Positions 1-12,113 of a DNA stretch of 64,000 nt are shown piece by piece. The stretch's first letter is position 1. Every line of letters begins with the position of its first letter. This DNA comes from Rhodosorus marinus (taxonomy: Eukaryota; Rhodophyta; Stylonematophyceae; Stylonematales; Stylonemataceae), in NCBI GenBank assembly GCA_029953675.1, contig JAMWBK010000003.1:1860001-1924000 (forward strand). The letters are read 5' to 3'. The notes below the pieces were generated by a model. It was not told where the DNA came from, did no database searches, and was given only the letters and a program-made list of their open reading frames with translations. A program made the translations under genes and the position numbers.

Positions 1-16
1 CTTTTGAGTTCTAGGG

Positions 17-233
17 TGATTCCAAAGGGAGGGGATGGTTGACTTCGGAGGGAGAGGGAAGCGGAACGAATGTTGCGAAGAACGTGAAGGCTGAGGAAGT
101 TTTAGACCAGGCGTTTGTCTTTTCATTTGCGCTTTTAAGAAGAGCTTTCGGAGGTTTGTTTGGGTTTGTTAGTCTCGAGTACGTGTATCTTGCCAAGATT
201 AGAAAAGTTGCGATAAACAAGTTTGGGGATTAG
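17..233 (+). CDS. Possible terminal exon of an upstream gene (partial)
   Basis: An open frame runs from just after a plausible acceptor (TTCTAG at 11-16) to a TAG at 231-233. It would encode about 71 residues: a polar stretch rich in Gly, Ser and Glu, then a hydrophobic segment (FVFSFALLRRAFGGLFGFV) and a short basic tail. It has no ATG, so if real it is the last exon of a plus-strand gene that begins outside the window. No family was recognised. The 450 bp that follow, up to the next start codon, show no other coding signal. Confidence 0.25.
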
Positions 234-684
234 AAAAGGCGGAAAAGCGACAGCGAGAGCGAGTTTGTGACCAGAAAGCGTTGAAGACTTGTTTGTTTGG
301 GCGGTGCTTGACCAGTTCTAGCTCTCTTAGGTGTTGTGCAGTGACCGAGGTTCCCTTTCAGTCGTGCAAGGCGAAAATCGTTTTACTATTGTTGGCTTGA
401 AGGGATTAACGCAGTGGATATATCAGGTTGGCAAGGGGAAGATGCCCGTTTCCGTGCACGGGAGGTAGGCGGTGAGGGAGCCTTTTTTTCACGTTCAAGT
501 TCGCAGCAGAAGTGAAGGTCATACGGTTTGCTATGGCAGACGTTTCCTGGTGGAGAGCCTGGTGAAAGAGGGTTTTATGGGTGTCAGGAGTTGAGCGAAG
601 GAAAACTGGATAGACGTTTGAGTAGCTAACGGTCCCAGCTAACAGGTCGCTCGATTTCAGTTTTCAGAGGCTCTTTGTCCCAGA
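234..684 (+). other. Leader/promoter region of the first lipase gene
   Basis: There is no coding frame I can support here. It is moderately rich in G and A on the sense strand, for example around 430-480, as are the regions before most genes in this window. It probably holds the promoter and 5' leader of the gene starting at 685. Confidence 0.4.
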
Positions 685-3251
685 ATGGATGCACGAGACT
701 CGGAGTTGTCATCAACATCTCCAGCAGAAAACGGTGGAGATGAATCGGTAATAGCTGTTCGATTTGCTAGCGACACCAAGGAATCGACGGCTTTGTCTAT
801 GGACGAAGATTTTAGCACATGGGTGAAGGAGCCTGGAGCTGGGATGAAATCTATGGTCCTAGAGGCAACAGAACCCAGGCTGAAAATTGAAGTCATCAAT
901 GGAACGGAAGTTAATCGAAGTATCATTGTGTATTTAATTTGCTTCGTTCTTACGTTTGCATTCTCCGTTGCATTTATCGTGCTTGTGAACGTGGCATGGG
1001 GGTTTGACTATGTCCTCGGAGGCGTTACATACTTTTTTTTCAAGTCGCCGGATAGTTTTGAAGTCTTCACCAGGATAATAGAGGCGATCATGTCCGGGAT
1101 GCTTCTGGTTTCAACGTTCCTGTATTTAATTGCAGTTCTCAGAGTGCCAAAGTCGAAGCGTACCCGCGAGATGGTCTTCGTTCTACTACTGGGCCTTAGC
1201 AATGGGCTAGTTCTCCTTCCGCTCCTTCAGGATTCTTATCTACAGCAGTTGGAAGAATATGAAACTATCCCGTGGCCCAGCTATCTCGCCCTGACTACGG
1301 CCACCTCTGTACTTCAGGGATTCCTCGGAACCTGCGGAATCTGCGTATACGTCTGGTCAATGGCCATAGGATTCCGAATGCAACCGGGAGAAAAATTCGG
1401 GAGAACGTACTACTTGAAGATGGCATATTTAGCGATGTACCTGCTCATTCGTATACTTCTCGGTGTTTTTTCCAAGATCTATTTTTCCTGGATCCCATTC
1501 CTATCCCTGGTCACCGGAGCCAGCAAATACGGCAAGTCTGGATCCGACCTCGGACCCTCGCAACTAACTTCCATCATTTTGATGACTGTACTAGAAGTCG
1601 TACTGGTCTCGATGATATCAACAGAGATAGTCCGAACGAATCAACACGTTGACAAGCTGGACTACCTCGAGCGTAGAACCACGAGAATTGCCTTTATGTG
1701 AGCAACTCTGGGCCACACAAAAACCCTTTCTTGAGACGATTTGAAGCGGAAGCAGCTCATGCAAAACAAAATCTTTCCTTCATTGACGGTCATTTGTAGG
1801 CAATTCCAGTACTACACGGGGCTGACCTTCGGGTACACAATCATCGTGTCTACCCTCGTTGTTCTGCTTACGACGAACGACTTGATTCTGTTGGGTGCAA
1901 AGTTCTGGGGGTACTCATTCTTTACTGTACAATACGGTCAGCTTGTCTACGTTCTAGTCATCCCCGCATATGTGATGATACAGCTTTACTTCCTCCTTCC
2001 GGCCAGCGCACCCAAGTTTATGCAGGCGATGCGATGCAAATGCAAGCTGCAAAATGAATCAATGGTACGTGTTCCGTTCTTGTTTGTCCAGTGGGAGTGA
2101 ACCAGTGCAGGGACTCACATTCCGAAATCGGCATTCCGGTATTCTTCTCATGTATAGTTGTCAGATGATCAGTTTTCGCTTCGACCTCTTGAACGGCCGG
2201 GCGACCCAACTTTCCGCAAGACTAGCTTCGTGTTGGAGACGTGCATGATCATGCTGAACCTCAGCTGGTTGCCCTACAGTTATGGGAGGAAGTCCAAGAC
2301 GCCTTTCGCTCCCATTGTGAGGCTTTCGACACTCTTCGCTTGGTAGGATGCTCATTGGCGCGCAGTTTGAACTCAAGAGAAGCCCCCCCTCGCGACTTTT
2401 CATAGGATTTTGACGACGACCGTTTCGTAGTATCAAAGTACGTATTTGACGAGGAAACGGACACGCACGCGCTGATCATCGAGGCGGAGGACAGGATTGT
2501 CATAAGCTTTAAGGGCACACAGTCCCGGCGGAACCTCAAAACTGACCTCACGGCGAGCCTTCTACCGGCATCCGCGATTGCTGCCGAGCCTGGGACAGTG
2601 CTGAAGAATATCCCAGGACGCAGGGCCCTGTTCATGCCAATACCACTGTGCCACTCTGGGTTTGTGTCGGCGTACAGGTCTGTACGGCAAGCCATTCGGA
2701 AGGAAGTTGATCGGTTGCTGCTTGAGCGTCCACGTCCTCTGTTCTTTGGTGGGCATTCTCTTGGAGGTGCATTGGCAACTGTTGCTAGCTACGATCTCCA
2801 AAAGCAGTTGCCAAACACTGCAATGTTCGTTTTCACGTTTGGGAGTCCGCGGGTAGGAAATTTGTTTTTCGCTCAGGAGTACGATGAGCTGGTAGAGCAT
2901 TGCTGGAGGGTGGTTTCCGCGAAGGATCCAATCACGAAGGTTCCGCTGCCACTGTTCTTCTCCCATATCGGCCAGGCGGCGCTGCTTAGTGAGGCTGGAC
3001 TACTATATATAGACCCTGGATTTTTCGAGATGGCCTGGATGCATTCCACCATGGGGCGGTGTACTTGCAAGGAGTTGAACCTGAAGAGGCACAAGAGAGA
3101 TGCCTATATTAACTCATTTAGGAAGTTCTGTTACACCCGCTACGGAGCACTCGCGGATGAACGGCTGAAAATATGGGACTTCAGAGCGGCGGGTCTCAAT
3201 ACCAGCGTGAACTCCTCATTGAACTCTGTCGAGTCAACGGACACTTTCTGA
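685..3251 (+). CDS. Polytopic membrane protein fused to a class-3 lipase, copy 1
   Basis: Predicted 760-aa protein. Exons are 685-1697, 1800-2064, 2158-2316 and 2406-3251, with introns of 102, 93 and 89 bp. The N-terminal 75 residues are polar. Residues about 75-430 carry roughly eight membrane segments with a conserved cytosolic motif (KRTREM), resembling the Wntless-like transmembrane domain. That resemblance is from memory and tentative. The C-terminal part from about residue 480 is a class-3 (fungal-type) lipase with GHSLGGAL around nucleophile Ser597, the GSPRVGN strand, probable Asp653 (AKDPITK) and probable His708 (LKRH before a Tyr). Family members hydrolyse acylglycerols or phospholipids, and diacylglycerol lipases also join membrane segments to this fold. 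Exon borders were chosen because the tandem copy at 4534 gives the same phases and the same lengths between conserved blocks. Substrate and membrane are unknown. Confidence 0.85.
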
Positions 3252-4533
3252 GTAACTGGGCACGCAAAAGCATGTCGACTTTGATAAACGTCTGGCCTTG
3301 GAAGCTCGAGAGCCCCGACTGGTATTTTGCTGGTGCGATCGCAAACCAGTACCTGAGACCTTTCTGATCTGGGGGCTTGTCCTTGATTATGATGGAGGGC
3401 GGTATTGCAATTATCGAGGGAAGGATGAACATGATGGGAAGTGCCGGTTGAGATCCAACCCGTAAAAGGGGGTTGGACGTGAAAGCTGCTCTTCAGACCC
3501 AGTCCGAGGTTAGCTTTTTTGCGTAGACGAAAGCGCGCGAATGGCTGATGGGAGTGGTGGACGGGTGATTGGCGCGTTTGAGCCGAAAGGAATGTGGTTG
3601 ATTGTTTCTTTTTCATGAGTGCAACCCATGGGGAAGACAGCTCGAGCACAGATTCTGTGGACGGAGGCGCGAAATTTATTGAGTATCCACACACGCAACG
3701 CAGTATTGTTCTCGGGTAAACAGGCACAGCTATCACATATTTTATTGAAGGTAATCTAATGACCGTCGAGGGTTTACCACAATACAGTTCCACCCCGAGG
3801 CGCAAAACTCCTCAGCCAGGCCACAAACAAAAGCTACCATCCCCATCATTCTGCTACCTAATTCAACCTCTCAGAACCCATCAACCAGCATACCAGTCTC
3901 GATCAATAAGCCATCCGTCAGGAGAATTCCCAAAATCCATTCAAGGCAGGTCAGTCACCTCCACACCAGCTATCCCTCTCTCTCCACCCCCACCTCTCTG
4001 CCCGTTTCTGTATTCTCCTAGAAAAAGCCCCCTGACACAAGAAAAACTATTAAATAATGAAAACCACGCTGTTCATTTGAGCAGTAAGCAAAAATTCGTA
4101 TCCTAAAATAATATCCTTCTAGGAAAAATAAATAGTAATTTTAGGGGAGAATCTAATTTTAGATAGAGAATATCTGATTTAGAATTACCGGTACGAAATG
4201 TCTGGAAGGAGTAATGAGGGAGCAGATGGAAGGAGATGGAGGAGGGGGAAGAAGAGGCAAGAAGAGGCAAGAAGAGGGAAGGAGAGGGAAGGAGAGGGGA
4301 GGATGGGAAGAGGGAGGGTAGAGGGATGGATGGACTGGAGTAATAGAAGGATTTTTTTGGGCAGGTGGTGGTGAAAGGTTTTTTGGGGTTTAGTTAATTA
4401 GTACTGTCCTGTGGTTGTGGATGAGAGGACTGGTTTTGGAAGTGTTGTTATTTAGATATGAAGTGGACCAGTGCATGGTTTTTGTATGGTGCAGCTTAGA
4501 ATGGTTTTGGTTGTGGTTGGACATTGAGACAGG
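3252..4533 (+). other. Intergenic region between the two lipase genes
   Basis: No supported gene. The first part is presumably the 3' region of copy 1. It then becomes AT-rich (about 4080-4200), followed by a strongly purine-rich sense-strand tract at 4204-4340 and the leader of copy 2. Confidence 0.5.
4204..4340 (+). promoter_or_regulatory. GA-rich tract upstream of lipase copy 2
   Basis: About 135 bp are almost entirely G and A on the coding strand, with short direct repeats of GAAGAGGCAA and of GGAGAGG blocks. It lies about 195 bp before the start codon. Similar strand-matched tracts precede most genes here, so a promoter or 5'-leader role is inferred. Confidence 0.4.
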
Positions 4534-7236
4534 ATGGATGATTTGGAGGAAGGACGTTTCCCTCTGGAGATAACTCCGGAGCATACGAATGAGCAAGGGT
4601 CTATTTCCGTTACTTATGATAGTTTTGGGACATATGGATATTCGATGCCGAATGTTGTGCCGGATCCTCTACTGAAGATTGAAACGTTGCATGCCTCCCA
4701 GCTGACGGGAGTGACAGTTGTGTACGTACTGTCCATGTTTTACATGGTCGCATTTACTGTTGTATTCCTGGCGATGGCGAACACTTCCTGGTTAATCCCA
4801 ATAACGCTCGGGTCGATTACTTACCACGGGGTTATCCCGACTCTGTGGTTTCGGATTTTCGAGTTTGCGGTGGAAGTGCTTGTGAGTCTCGCGCTTATAG
4901 GCATGTTATGCTTCTACCTAGGAGCCGTCTTGGCTACTCCCAAACGGAATCGAACTAGGGAAATGGGCTTTGTCTTTGTCTTGGGCCTCTCCTGCTCGGT
5001 TATCTACATGCCGGTCTTCAACACAGTGTTTCTTCCCCCGGTGATTGTCAACGATCCAAGCTGGCTCCCGATCCTCCGTGTTTCTACGATTCTTTCCTCG
5101 TGCGTAGGCATCACGGGCATAATTTTATATATTTGGTCAACGGCCATTTCGTTCCGAACGAAGAGAAGGTCTTGGTTTCATTGGACTTATTGGCCTAAAA
5201 TGTTCTTTCTAGTCCTCTACTTGATAATCCGGATCCTGGTATCTTTCTTTGCCAACATCAATTTCAACTGGCTCATGTTGTCGTCGCTACCAGTCGGTAT
5301 CCAGATTATGGTTGCTGAACACACGCTATCGCCCGGATTGCTGTTCCTCTTGGTCGCAAACCTGGTGCAAGAGATGATCATTGTAGCGTGTATCGAAAGG
5401 GAAATAAGACTGACCGACACGTACATCCGCTCCCTCGATTACCTCGACTATCGATCGCTCCAAATTGGGTTTAGGTGAGCGCTTTTCTCTTCCACGGGAC
5501 GACTCCAAGCTGCTTGAAAATTTCGTGTCCTAAGTTCTCACGGACGAGTGTGCAAATTGGACAACCGACTGAACAGGCAGTTTAAATACTACTTAGCCAC
5601 AACGTTCATCTTGACGATCATTTTCGGGTTGCTGAATATCATGCTCTCGAGCAACGACTTGATGGTGATTCTGGCGAAGTATCAAGGCGTTTACCAGCTT
5701 CGTCCATCATCAGGAAGGCTGTCCTATTTGACACTCATCCCAGCCTTCGCGCTTCAGCAGCTGTTCTTCATGCTACCCGCATCAGCCCCAAGGTTGGTGG
5801 ACCTCATCAGATGTCGTTACAAGAGTTCGCACAGCGTATGTATTCTCAACAAGCAATGAACGTGAAGCCACTGTTGCAAACAGAACGCTGACTATCTTCA
5901 CATGTCTACCTCGGAACCCCACACAGCCTACTGAAAGCCTGTTTAGGTACAGGGTTTTTGAGCGCAAGGATGACCCGAAGTTCAAGAGCACCAGCTTTGT
6001 CATGGAAACCTGCATCTCGCTTTTCAATCTGGCATGGCTTCCGTACTCCTATGGCAAAGCACAGAAGCAAACTCGGACACCACAGGTGAGAACCGTTACC
6101 CCGCCCAAATTGCGAGCATTTTTTTTTTGCTGAGCTCTCGACCTTCACGGATCTGCTCGTGGTGGGGACACAAGACTGACCTATCTGCGATTCTGAATTT
6201 ATTTCAAATGTAGGATTTCGGAGATCATAAGAACAAGGTGGTGTCGTATGTATGTGATCAAGAGACGGACACACACGCGCTGGTTCTTGAAGCTGAGGAT
6301 CGAATTGTGGTGGCGTTCAGAGGTACTTCTTCCACTAAGAATGTCGGGACTGATTTAAGAACACGACGTGTGCGTGTTGATGTTCTCGATAACGAGATTC
6401 CCGAGAGCAGTGGGCGTTATTGCAGGAGGAGAAACACGTCGCTGGTGCACAAGGGGTTCCTAAACGTGTATGAGACAGTTCGGAAAGAGATTCTGGAGGA
6501 GTTGCAGCGTTTGTATGGAAATAAGCCGCGCCCGATCTTCTTTACCGGCCATTCTTTGGGAGGCGCTTTAGCAACGCTCTGCAGCTACGACGTTTCTAAA
6601 AGAATGCATTATGAAGAAGGAATCTTTGTTTACACCTTCGGAAGTCCGAGGGTCGGAAACCTCCATTTTGTTAACGAGTACAATGCGCTAGTTCCCTGTG
6701 CTTGGAGGTTGGTCAACTCCCACGACCCTGTCGCGAAGATGCCGCCGGCGTTTCTCTTTCACCACGTTGGGCAGAGTGCGCTTGTTACCGCGAACGGAGA
6801 ACTCTTCATTGATCCCACCATGTTCGAAATGACTTTTATGCACTCTTCGTTCCTGTCGCTGGGTCTCAAACACCACACAAACAGTGGATATGCGAAGGCG
6901 CTTACTGCATTTGTCGAGCGGAGACACGGAAACCGTATGGGCTACCGAGGTGTCATATGGAAGGCTAAGCTGCTGGAAACCGGTTCCCATGTCGGGGGGA
7001 CTTCGGGGATCCCGACAGGACTACCGGTCCCCTCGGATGCTTTTCCACTCAGCAGGATACTGGAAGAGAGACCTCCTATGGCACCGGCAAGTTCACCAAT
7101 ATCACCTGCGCTGCGAGTATCGTGCGAAGTTGTCGAGAAAAGCAGTTCACGAATCTCGCCTGCAAGCACTCGGCAAGCATCAACGTCGCAGAATCACAGT
7201 TCAGGGGTCAAGATAAGCTTCCGCAAGATCAACTAG
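4534..7236 (+). CDS. Polytopic membrane protein fused to a class-3 lipase, copy 2
   Basis: Predicted 793-aa protein. Exons are 4534-5474, 5577-5835, 5927-6085 and 6214-7236, with introns of 102, 91 and 128 bp. Intron positions and phases match copy 1, and the first intron is 102 bp in both. The membrane half again has about eight hydrophobic segments, including the conserved RTREM motif and a loop ending LPASAP. The lipase half begins near residue 454 with the shared ETDTHAL block, then GHSLGGAL (Ser567), GSPRVGN, probable Asp624 (SHDPVAK) and probable His674 (LKHH). The C-terminal 100 residues are a Ser/Pro-rich, probably disordered tail that copy 1 lacks. It is a tandem duplicate in the same orientation. 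It converges on the PDR transporter gene whose stop lies 530 bp downstream. Confidence 0.85.
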
Positions 7237-7765
7237 ATCCAGGATGCTACATCGAGGCACAGGACTTTGCTTCGCTGTGTTGTATTATATGTATGCGACA
7301 AACCTGTTCAACCCAGACTTGGTCCGGGGTTCTGCTTGGGTTCGTCGAATCAAATCTGTTTACTAACTTTGACTGTATGCGTTATCAAAAATATACTGAT
7401 GTTGTAACAAACAGGAGGCTGTGGGATGGGGCTGCACAAGGTTTTGATGCGCAACAAGTCGATCGGAGCTAGCACGCACCGGAGCCATTAGAAAAATCCA
7501 GCCAGCGGACAGCTGTGGAGTTTCTTATTTTCAGTCAGTCGCCAGCGACGTGACCATGGCCGCTACATCCGCCAGAGTGCTCACTTGCACAGGATGCTTC
7601 AAAAGAGCCGAATCAGCAAACTTTCTGTCCCTAAAGAGGGCTCGCGACTTAGTGCCGGATGGACTTGATTTTACAAAGATAAAACAGTTCAATATTTATT
7701 ATTATTCACATTGAGGAAATTCAGTCATACATAGGAGACGAAGAGGAGATCAACATGCGGGATCG
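7237..7765. other. Convergent intergenic region
   Basis: This 529-bp stretch lies between the 3' ends of lipase copy 2 (plus) and the first PDR transporter (minus). I see no coding frame of its own. It should hold the two 3' untranslated regions. Confidence 0.5.
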
Positions 7766-10700
7766 CTACCTCTTCAGAAACCTGAAATACTTGAAGCCAA
7801 TTAGACCCACCAGCCGCGAGAAGACTATGAAGGCAATCAAAGCGGCAATGGAGATCCACATATTGTAGTCTGGTACATCCAGCATGGTCAATACTTGATC
7901 CCCGCTGGTGATCGGGCAGAAGACACATTCCGTGCTGTTTGACGGGTTTGTAATGTACTGCTGCGTTGCTGGAATAGTTTCGCAGGAAGGATATTCGTAG
8001 CTTGAGTTGGTTGCTCCTGGATAGGTGAACTCCAGGTACTCATCGGCAGTACAGAAGAATTCTGTGCCGGTGAGTGTGTTCTTCATATTTCCGACCATGA
8101 AGTACGCCGTCGGGTTAATCCAGTATATCCAGATGTACCACGGCGGGATCTCGTTTCGGGTGATAAGGAATCCAGCGAGCAGATTGAGAACCGCGTTCAT
8201 AAGCGGCACCAGGATGAGGCCGATGTCGATGGTCGGAGATATGGCGCCGAACATTGCTCCAGTTGAGATGGCCCAGGTTCCGTACAGAATGACGGAAAGC
8301 AGAAAGTAGCCGTAGCCCGCTGCCTTGAACCCGATCAGGAAGTAGAGGGTCACCGAATAAAGCAGTTGCGAAACCAGGTTGAACGGCTGATCGGTCACGA
8401 GCAGTGGAACGTAATACGCTCCTGGAGTGTAGTATCCTGCAGACGTCTCCCTGTAGAACGCGACACGTCCGTTGATGACCGTTGCCACAGCATTGTTGAT
8501 GGACATGAGCGCCGTGAGACCAGCCATAAAGGTAGCGGCAACCAACAAGTTCGCGCCGTTCTGATCCTTCTGAACCTGGAAGTAGGAAAAGCCGAGGAGG
8601 AGCGCCTGGACAAGAGCGGAGAGGATTCTCGAGTAGTTGTATTCTGGAGTTCTCCAATACACGTTCATCTGTCTCTTCATGTTGACACGGAGCTGAGTCC
8701 AGAAGTTTCTCGCGAATTTATGCTCGAAGTTGATATGTTCAACATCTTCTGGTACAATCCTGGGACGAGCATCAGGGCCTTCAAGGGCATCGATGAGCGC
8801 TTTGTTCTCCGGTGAGTTGTTCCAGATCTCGCCCCAGTCCTGCTCAGCGCGATTTTTGGCTGATACTCCTGCACAGATCTGGTCGAGCATGTAGTCGGCT
8901 GGGTTTGCCTCTGCGTCCATCGGCTCAGCACCGTTTCTAACAAAGTATGAAGTCATGATGCTGCTGCTTTCGCCAAGATCACCAAAGTAGACCGTCTTTC
9001 CACCTTGCTGTAGCAGCAGGAGGCTGTCGAAGCAGTAGAAGACCTCCCTCGAAGGCTGGTGGATAGTGCACAGGACAGAGCAGCCAGTGTCGGCAACTCT
9101 GCGAAGTGCATTGGCGACTTTGAGGGCAGCGCGAGAATCTAAACCGGAGGTGGGTTCATCGAGGAAGAGCACAGACGGCTTCACGACGAGCTCAACCGCA
9201 ATGGTTAGCCTCTTTCTCTGCTCGTCACTCAGCGCTTGGGCCTGCCCGGGCGTACCAATGATGCTGTTCTGAAGCTCACGAAGCTCAAGAAGGTCCAAGG
9301 TCTTCTCAATAAGCTCAGACCGTTCCTCCTCGCTGACGTCGTGTGGCAGGCGAAGGGCAGCAGAGAACTCGATAGCCTCACGAACAGTCGTCTTCGAGAT
9401 GTGAATGTCCATCTGCTCGACGTAGCCAGAGAGTCTGCAGAAAAGCTCATCTTGATCATGTCCGTTGACCTTGACATCTCCTTGGATCGACCCCTTGTTC
9501 TTCCTCTGAGCCAGGACGTCCATGAGGGTAGTCTTTCCAGCTCCAGAAGCCCCCATCAACGCACACAGCTTTCCTGGAACCGCGTATCCGGAGATGTTGT
9601 CGAGGAGTTGCTTGGTCTCCCCCTTTCCCATCGGCACATCGTAGCTAACACCCTTCCACGTAAAGTATGCCCGCTTGATCCCGACGCTAGAGGTTTCATC
9701 TGGAAGCTCAACTGAACTCATATCGTCTTCAATTCCCCTAGAAGCTTTACGAGAAACCAGGGTCTTTCCGCGGAGGCGCTGGCGCCTAGCGAAAATGATG
9801 ACACCCACGAAAAGCAGGAGAATCGTTCCCCAAAGTGTTATAAGGGAGTAGCTAATCCAATCCTGGTCTGCCGGGAAGCTGTATCTGTCGTTGATGTAGT
9901 CGGCTCCCGAGCCCACAGTACAGGTCCTGTCGGAGATCGGTACGTAGGGGTTGGCAGGAATTCGCTCGTCTTCGTCGCAAGTAAACTCCAAGCCGGTGAA
10001 CTCGTTGTACATCAGACCGCGGTAAGCAAACTGCACCGGTGACATCCAGTAGATCCAGATGAACCAGTCCGGAACCGAGGCCAGTGGAATCAGGTACCCA
10101 CTGTAGATGATAAACGAGACGGCAAGCACGCCGATGAGCATGATAGCTCCGTCCGATGTTGGAACAACGACGGTGACGAACCGGGCCATCATTTCCATCG
10201 TAGTGGCGAGGGTCAGGATCATGAAGTAGAAGTAGGCGTAGTGAATGCCTGCATCGCTCAAGTTGAGTCCAACCATGAGATAGATCAGGGTCGAGAACAC
10301 AACGCAGATGATCGCGTTCTTTATGAACGCATCGATAACCCCGGACAAATGGAATGGCGACGCGTGGTAGAATCGAGATTCCCTCTGCTTAAGAAACACA
10401 CAGTTATACTTGTACTTCTTCGCAACACCGCTGACTGCTGATATCGCAAAAATAGTGCAGACCATGAAGAGCAATCCAGTTCGCGTGTATGCCCCACTAG
10501 CTGTCAAGGGGAGCTGCCAGAACATAGTCCCCACGAGAAAAGCGATGAGAATCTTTGTCCCAAAATCGGTCATCACCGTCCTCCGATCCCAGCTCAGTCT
10601 CATCGATCGTCGAAGTAGGTAGCAAAACTGGGACGGGTACGTTTGTAGGCATTCCCTCTTCAGGATCTTCTGATTTGACTTCGGAAGCTCCGATTTAGGT

Positions 10701-12113
10701 ATTGCATCTCCGCAAACACCCTCCTGGAGTTTTTCTAGGACGTCAGCGTAGTGCTCAGAGTGGTGGTACAGTTTTTCAAACTCCTCAACAGTCTTCGGAG
10801 CGCTTCCGAGGCATTCCACTTTCGTTACAGATTTGGAGATTAACGGGTCCGAAACAGACAGCATAAAATCTGCCATAGAGCGCATTGGAGGTCTCTCAAA
10901 GCCGATAGAGTTGAAATATCCTTCCACCTCACCCACTCCACCAAAGTAGATACATTTTCCTGAATCGAGCAGCATGACCTGAAAAAAGACATCGCAACAG
11001 CTCAATTCTTCAGTCAACGCAGAGTGAAGTTGAGGGAATGCTTTGTATCGGGCATCCTTTTTTACCTTATCAAAGAGACGAAAAGCCTCGTTTCCAAGCT
11101 GCTGAAGTGAGCAGAAGACGACGGAGTTGAACTCCTTGGCGTATTTATGGATGCCAGTGCAGATATCCAGAGTTGTTGCCGCGTCCAGGCCTTTCGATAT
11201 GTTGTCGAGGAAAACAACTGAACCCATTGCTCCGCACAGAGTTTCCGCGATACTGACCCTCTTCCGTTCTCCTCCCGATACCCCCCGGAGTGACTCATCT
11301 CCTACAGGCAAGGACAAGACATGATTGATTCCAAGGAATCTTGAGATCAGCTCCACTCGGTGACTTCGAACAACCTCAGCGAACGGCCAAAAATCCGGGA
11401 CTCCACACCGAGCAGCAAACTCAAGAGTCTCCTTCACGGTGAGTTGCGGGAAGTGAAAGTCATCCTGTCTGACCCTCACAATATTGTGATTGTAGAGCTG
11501 TCCAACCCTCTTGTCCCAAATATCGTCTCCGTTGTAGAGCACCTCACCACCAACTTCCTTGTAGGTCTTCGTCGCTCCGGAAAGTAGGTTGAGGAAGGTA
11601 GAGGTTCCAGCCCCTGGTGGTGACTGGATAAGCACCAGATCACCCTCCTTCGCATAGCCAGAGACGAGTGACAAAATTCTTTTGTCCTCGGACTTTTCAA
11701 AATTGCAGGCTGCTACCTTCGAGAGCTTCTTCACAGGCTTTTGAAGTCTTGCACCGACTGTGTCGTGTCCTGATGTCTCGGAGTAGGGCACATCAGCGGT
11801 CAGCTACGGTTTACAACAAAGAACCCGGGAGTCAGAACATCGTGTTGTGGAGGTGGAGAGAAGAACGTCGCTTCAGGTGAAAGATACTCACGTTGTTCCA
11901 AGAGACGGCGAAGCCCCCGTAACCGTTGCCTGTGAAGTCCCTAACAAACTGCTGTGTAACTTCCCGATACGCTTCTTTATCAAACTCCGTCGACCACGGA
12001 TTGTTCCTCGGCTCCTCGTACCACTTCCCATACCTTTGCTCAATCGCATCCTTCTTCTCATACAAGTCATTCGCGTTCTTTCCAGCAACCAATCGTTCCA
12101 ACTTCTCAAACAT
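7766..12113 (-). CDS. Full-size PDR/ABCG transporter A
   Basis: Predicted 1390 aa in the order NBD-TMD-NBD-TMD. Exons on the minus strand are 12113-11892, 11803-11066 and 10978-7766. Start chosen: the first in-frame ATG. NBD1 has a degenerate Walker A (PPGAGTST, Thr about 141 in place of Lys), an intact signature (VSGGERKR) and FLDNISKG, where Asn replaces the catalytic Glu. TMD1 spans about 440-715. NBD2 has an intact Walker A (GASGAGKTT, about 796), a degenerate signature (SDEQRKR) and an intact Walker B (FLDEPTSGLDS, about 924). TMD2 starts about 1090 and has a Cys-rich outer loop (ECVFCPITSGDQV). PDR pumps export lipophilic compounds, lipids and drugs. The second intron (10979-11065, 87 bp) is in frame and stop-free, so a naive reading adds 29 residues between FDK and the VMLLDSGK strand. 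The paralogs show it is an intron. It is intron-poor compared with its two neighbours. Confidence 0.9.

Noticed and set aside
7766-11791. A single 1341-codon frame as the whole coding region of transporter A
   Set aside because: It includes an 87-bp intron and misses the first exon. The paralogs place introns after exon 1 and after FDK.
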